Shown in pieces: positions 62,213-64,000 of a stretch of DNA of 64,000 bases. Under the pieces are notes generated by a model, which saw only the letters and a list, made by a program, of their open reading frames with translations, did not search any database and was not told the DNA's origin. Made by a program: the position numbers and the translations under genes. The stretch's first letter is position 1; each line of letters begins with the position of its first letter. The DNA comes from Aquisphaera giovannonii. GTDB taxonomy: Bacteria > Planctomycetota > Planctomycetia > Isosphaerales > Isosphaeraceae. The stretch lies in contig NZ_CP042997.1 in the NCBI RefSeq assembly GCF_008087625.1, positions 4,464,001-4,528,000 of the forward strand. The letters are read 5' to 3'.

Positions 62213-63271
62213 ATGTCCACGCCTTGCCCTCGCACCGCCGGCCGACGACGCCCGGGCTTCACGCTGATCGAGCTGCTGGTGGTGATCGCGATCATCGCGG
62301 TCCTCATCGCGCTGCTGCTGCCCGCCGTGCAGTCGGCCCGCGAGGCCGCCCGCCGCGCCCAGTGCACGAACAACCTCAAGCAGATCGGCCTGGCCGCCGC
62401 CAACTACGAGGCGGCGACCAGTTCGTATCCCCCGGCCATGCTCTTCACGTTCCCGAGCATCGGGTTCCAGTCGATGGTCCACCTCTGCCCGTACCTGGAG
62501 CAGGGGGCGATCTACAACGCGACGAACTTCTCGCTCGCCTACTTCTTCCCCGCCAATTACACGATCGCCGGCACCGGCTTCTCGACGCTCTTCTGCCCGA
62601 GCGACCCCTCGGCCTTCGCGACCAACCCCCTCCAGTACGGGCCGCCGACCTACATGCAGTTCCACAGCCACTACTCGGGCGTCGTGGGGCCGTGGAACGC
62701 CTGGGGCGCGGTGGCCGGCCCGACGGGCCTGCCGATCACGGATCCGGCCCTGCCCACCTACGCCAAGGGCACGATCATCGCCGGCGGCAACATCCGGGTC
62801 TCCTCCGTGACCGACGGGACGAGCAACACGATGATGTACACCGAGAACGGCCACGGCGTCTTCACCCAATCCTCGCAGGGCTACCTGCACCAGTGGAACG
62901 TCGGCCAGCCGACCGACTGGTGCCTGGAGACGCGGTTCCCGCCCAACTGGGGCCGGCACTACTCCGACCCCGCGAACGACCCGAGCAACACGGCGCTGGC
63001 CCAGTGGGCCGCGTACGACGCGATGAGCTTCCACCCCGGCGGCGTGAACGCAGCCTTCTGCGACGGCTCGGTCCGCTTCCTCAAGGACACCATCGACTCC
63101 TGGACGATCCCCGCGCCCCAGATCAACGGGCTGCCGACCGGCACCTCCAGGGCCTCGGCCCCGGGCGGCGAGGACTACGGCCTGACCGTCGCGACCGGGG
63201 CCAAGGTCGGTGTCTACCAGGCCCTCTCGACCCGCGCCGGCGGCGAGGTCCTGAGCGCGGATCAGTATTGA
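62213..63271 (+). CDS. DUF1559 protein with prepilin-type N-terminus and H-x9-DG box
   Basis: A 352-residue protein typical of Planctomycetes. The N-terminus [20 protein letters not shown] (from about residue 12) is a type IV prepilin signal with cleavage after Gly15 and Glu at +5, then [19 protein letters not shown]. The globular DUF1559 part follows ([16 protein letters not shown]). Near the end is the family box [19 protein letters not shown], His then nine residues then Asp-Gly. The family is thought to form pseudopilin-like filaments or a secretion system component; dozens of copies occur per genome. ATG 62213 was chosen over a longer frame. Confidence 0.93.
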   Translation: MSTPCPRTAGRRRPGFTLIELLVVIAIIAVLIALLLPAVQSAREAARRAQCTNNLKQIGLAAANYEAATSSYPPAMLFTFPSIGFQSMVHLCPYLEQGAIYNATNFSLAYFFPANYTIAGTGFSTLFCPSDPSAFATNPLQYGPPTYMQFHSHYSGVVGPWNAWGAVAGPTGLPITDPALPTYAKGTIIAGGNIRVSSVTDGTSNTMMYTENGHGVFTQSSQGYLHQWNVGQPTDWCLETRFPPNWGRHYSDPANDPSNTALAQWAAYDAMSFHPGGVNAAFCDGSVRFLKDTIDSWTIPAPQINGLPTGTSRASAPGGEDYGLTVATGAKVGVYQALSTRAGGEVLSADQY

Positions 63272-63357
63272 ATGCTCACACGGCGGGTTCATGAAGCGGA
63301 TGCAAGCCGTGAGGCGTAGGTTCCGGCGACTTCCGTGACACGGCCGCCCCTCCCCAT

Positions 63358-63530
63358 CTCTCCCTCTCCCGCTCGGCGGGAGAGGGCTGGGGTGAGGGTC
63401 TTCGGCCACCTCGAACACCGCAAACCTGCCTGGACCTCCGTCTCGCCGCGACCGCGTTGGCTCGGGGCCCGCGAGCGAAGCTCCGAGCCGCCCTCACCCC
63501 GCCCCTCTCCCGCCGAGCGGGAGAGGGAGA
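63358..63530. repeat. 40-bp inverted repeat flanking a 93-bp spacer
   Basis: TCTCCCTCTCCCGCTCGGCG (from 63358) and its partner ending in CGCCGAGCGGGAGAGGGAGA (to 63530) are reverse complements over 40 bases, with two mismatches in the middle (AGCCC against GCCCC). Each arm is itself partly palindromic (CTCTCCCGC and GCGGGAGAG). The spacer 63398-63490 has no gene. The surrounding 404-bp gap (63272-63675) holds nothing else recognised. Confidence 0.85.
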
Positions 63531-63675
63531 GTGTCATCCTGGCCGGCTCCGTCCCGCGCGACGCCTCGACCATCGAGGTCGTTCACTGGCCCCCCGAAGA
63601 ATCCGCCGCTTCCATCAGTGCTCCGCAGGTAGCGCCTCGCCCCGCACCCTCCTTGAAGACGAACGAGCCAATCCC

Positions 63676-64000
63676 ATGCACCACGCCCTGATCACCCTGG
63701 CCCTGGCCGCCCTCCTCCCGGCCGACGCGCCCGACCAGGCCAAGGCCCCGGCCCCGCCCTCGGCCGGGTTCGCCGCGCTCGAGAAGGAATACCAGGCCGC
63801 CGAGGCCGCCTTCCTCAAGGTCAGCCGCGAGCGGTATGCGAAGGCGACCGCGGAGAAGAAGCGGTTCTACATCCCGTTCTCGGAGACCCCGCCCGCCCGC
63901 CTCGCCGCGCGGTACCTGGAGTTCGCCGAGAAGAACCCCGCCGACCCGTCCGCCTTCGACGCCCTCGCGCGGGCGATCTCCGGCTCGTACGAGAACCACG
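63676..64000 (+). CDS. Exported protein, start only (runs off the right edge)
   Basis: 108 codons are visible from ATG 63676 without a stop. A short hydrophobic start (HHALITLALAALLPADAP) looks like a signal peptide. Then comes a helical part, SAGFAALEKEYQAAEAAFLKVS, and FSETPPARLAARYLEFAEKNPADPSAFDALARAI. In Planctomycetes this kind of N-terminal segment often precedes a thioredoxin-like (TlpA/redoxin) domain, but that part is outside the window. The start is 404 bp after the DUF1559 stop with no strong ribosome binding site. Confidence 0.6.
   Translation, partial: MHHALITLALAALLPADAPDQAKAPAPPSAGFAALEKEYQAAEAAFLKVSRERYAKATAEKKRFYIPFSETPPARLAARYLEFAEKNPADPSAFDALARAISGSYENH

Overview
The window is chromosomal DNA of a Planctomycetota bacterium, most likely from the Isosphaeraceae (Aquisphaera/Singulisphaera/Paludisphaera type). 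The reasons are the very high GC with strong third-position GC bias, a DUF1559 prepilin-like protein with the H-x9-DG box, a TPR-tailed Ser/Thr kinase next to an ECF sigma factor, an N-terminal LEGRALLSG-type motif, and an FG-GAP/VCBS secreted protein. Genus assignment is inference.

Layout. 1-1000 (minus): start of a polysaccharide deacetylase running off the left edge, and a GT2 glycosyltransferase carrying three single-base gaps. 1447-12650 (plus): a tightly packed, largely overlapping glycan operon with two GT9 heptosyltransferase-like enzymes, two GT4-like enzymes, an SDR, GmhB, HldE, a NodU-type carbamoyltransferase, a GT2 and a radical SAM/SPASM enzyme. It reads as an ADP-heptose-based, probably carbamoylated glycan pathway without gmhA or hldD. 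12739-27771: a stress and redox island with an NTF2-like protein, a GSP39-type SDR, a Zn alcohol dehydrogenase, an MBL hydrolase, a Mn catalase, a four-CBS protein, a cytochrome b561-sulfite-oxidase fusion, an HPP protein, an outer-membrane barrel, a molybdopterin oxidoreductase with an odd Fe-S site and helical tail, and a CaCA cation exchanger.

28381-33999: tRNA-Lys(CTT), a UVR-motif protein, pyrK, an rluB-type pseudouridine synthase with long low-complexity tails, and a secreted esterase. 34032-37622: divergent mobA-hypA-hypB and hypC-hypD (Ni-hydrogenase maturation) with no hydrogenase genes, hypE or hypF in view. 37638-43281 (minus): two paralogous membrane proteins, an ATP-grasp protein, a GH32-like secreted enzyme and a NusG paralogue, then tRNA-Ala(CGC). 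44112-47509: a secreted five-bladed-propeller glycosidase-like protein and an overlapping RidA-SDR-SIS operon.

47833-53526: a signalling block with a CheB-CheR-PAS protein broken by a G9 tract, a stand-alone CheB, a PAS histidine kinase and a response regulator. 53623-55678: aguB-aguA, turning agmatine into putrescine. 55882-60880: an FG-GAP secreted protein and a divergent TPR kinase. 61065-64000: an ECF sigma factor, a mini-protein resembling the kinase N-terminus, a small lipoprotein, a DUF1559 protein and the start of another exported protein. Several non-coding gaps hold palindromic repeats, two of them of one ACCACGGAAA family lying between convergent genes.
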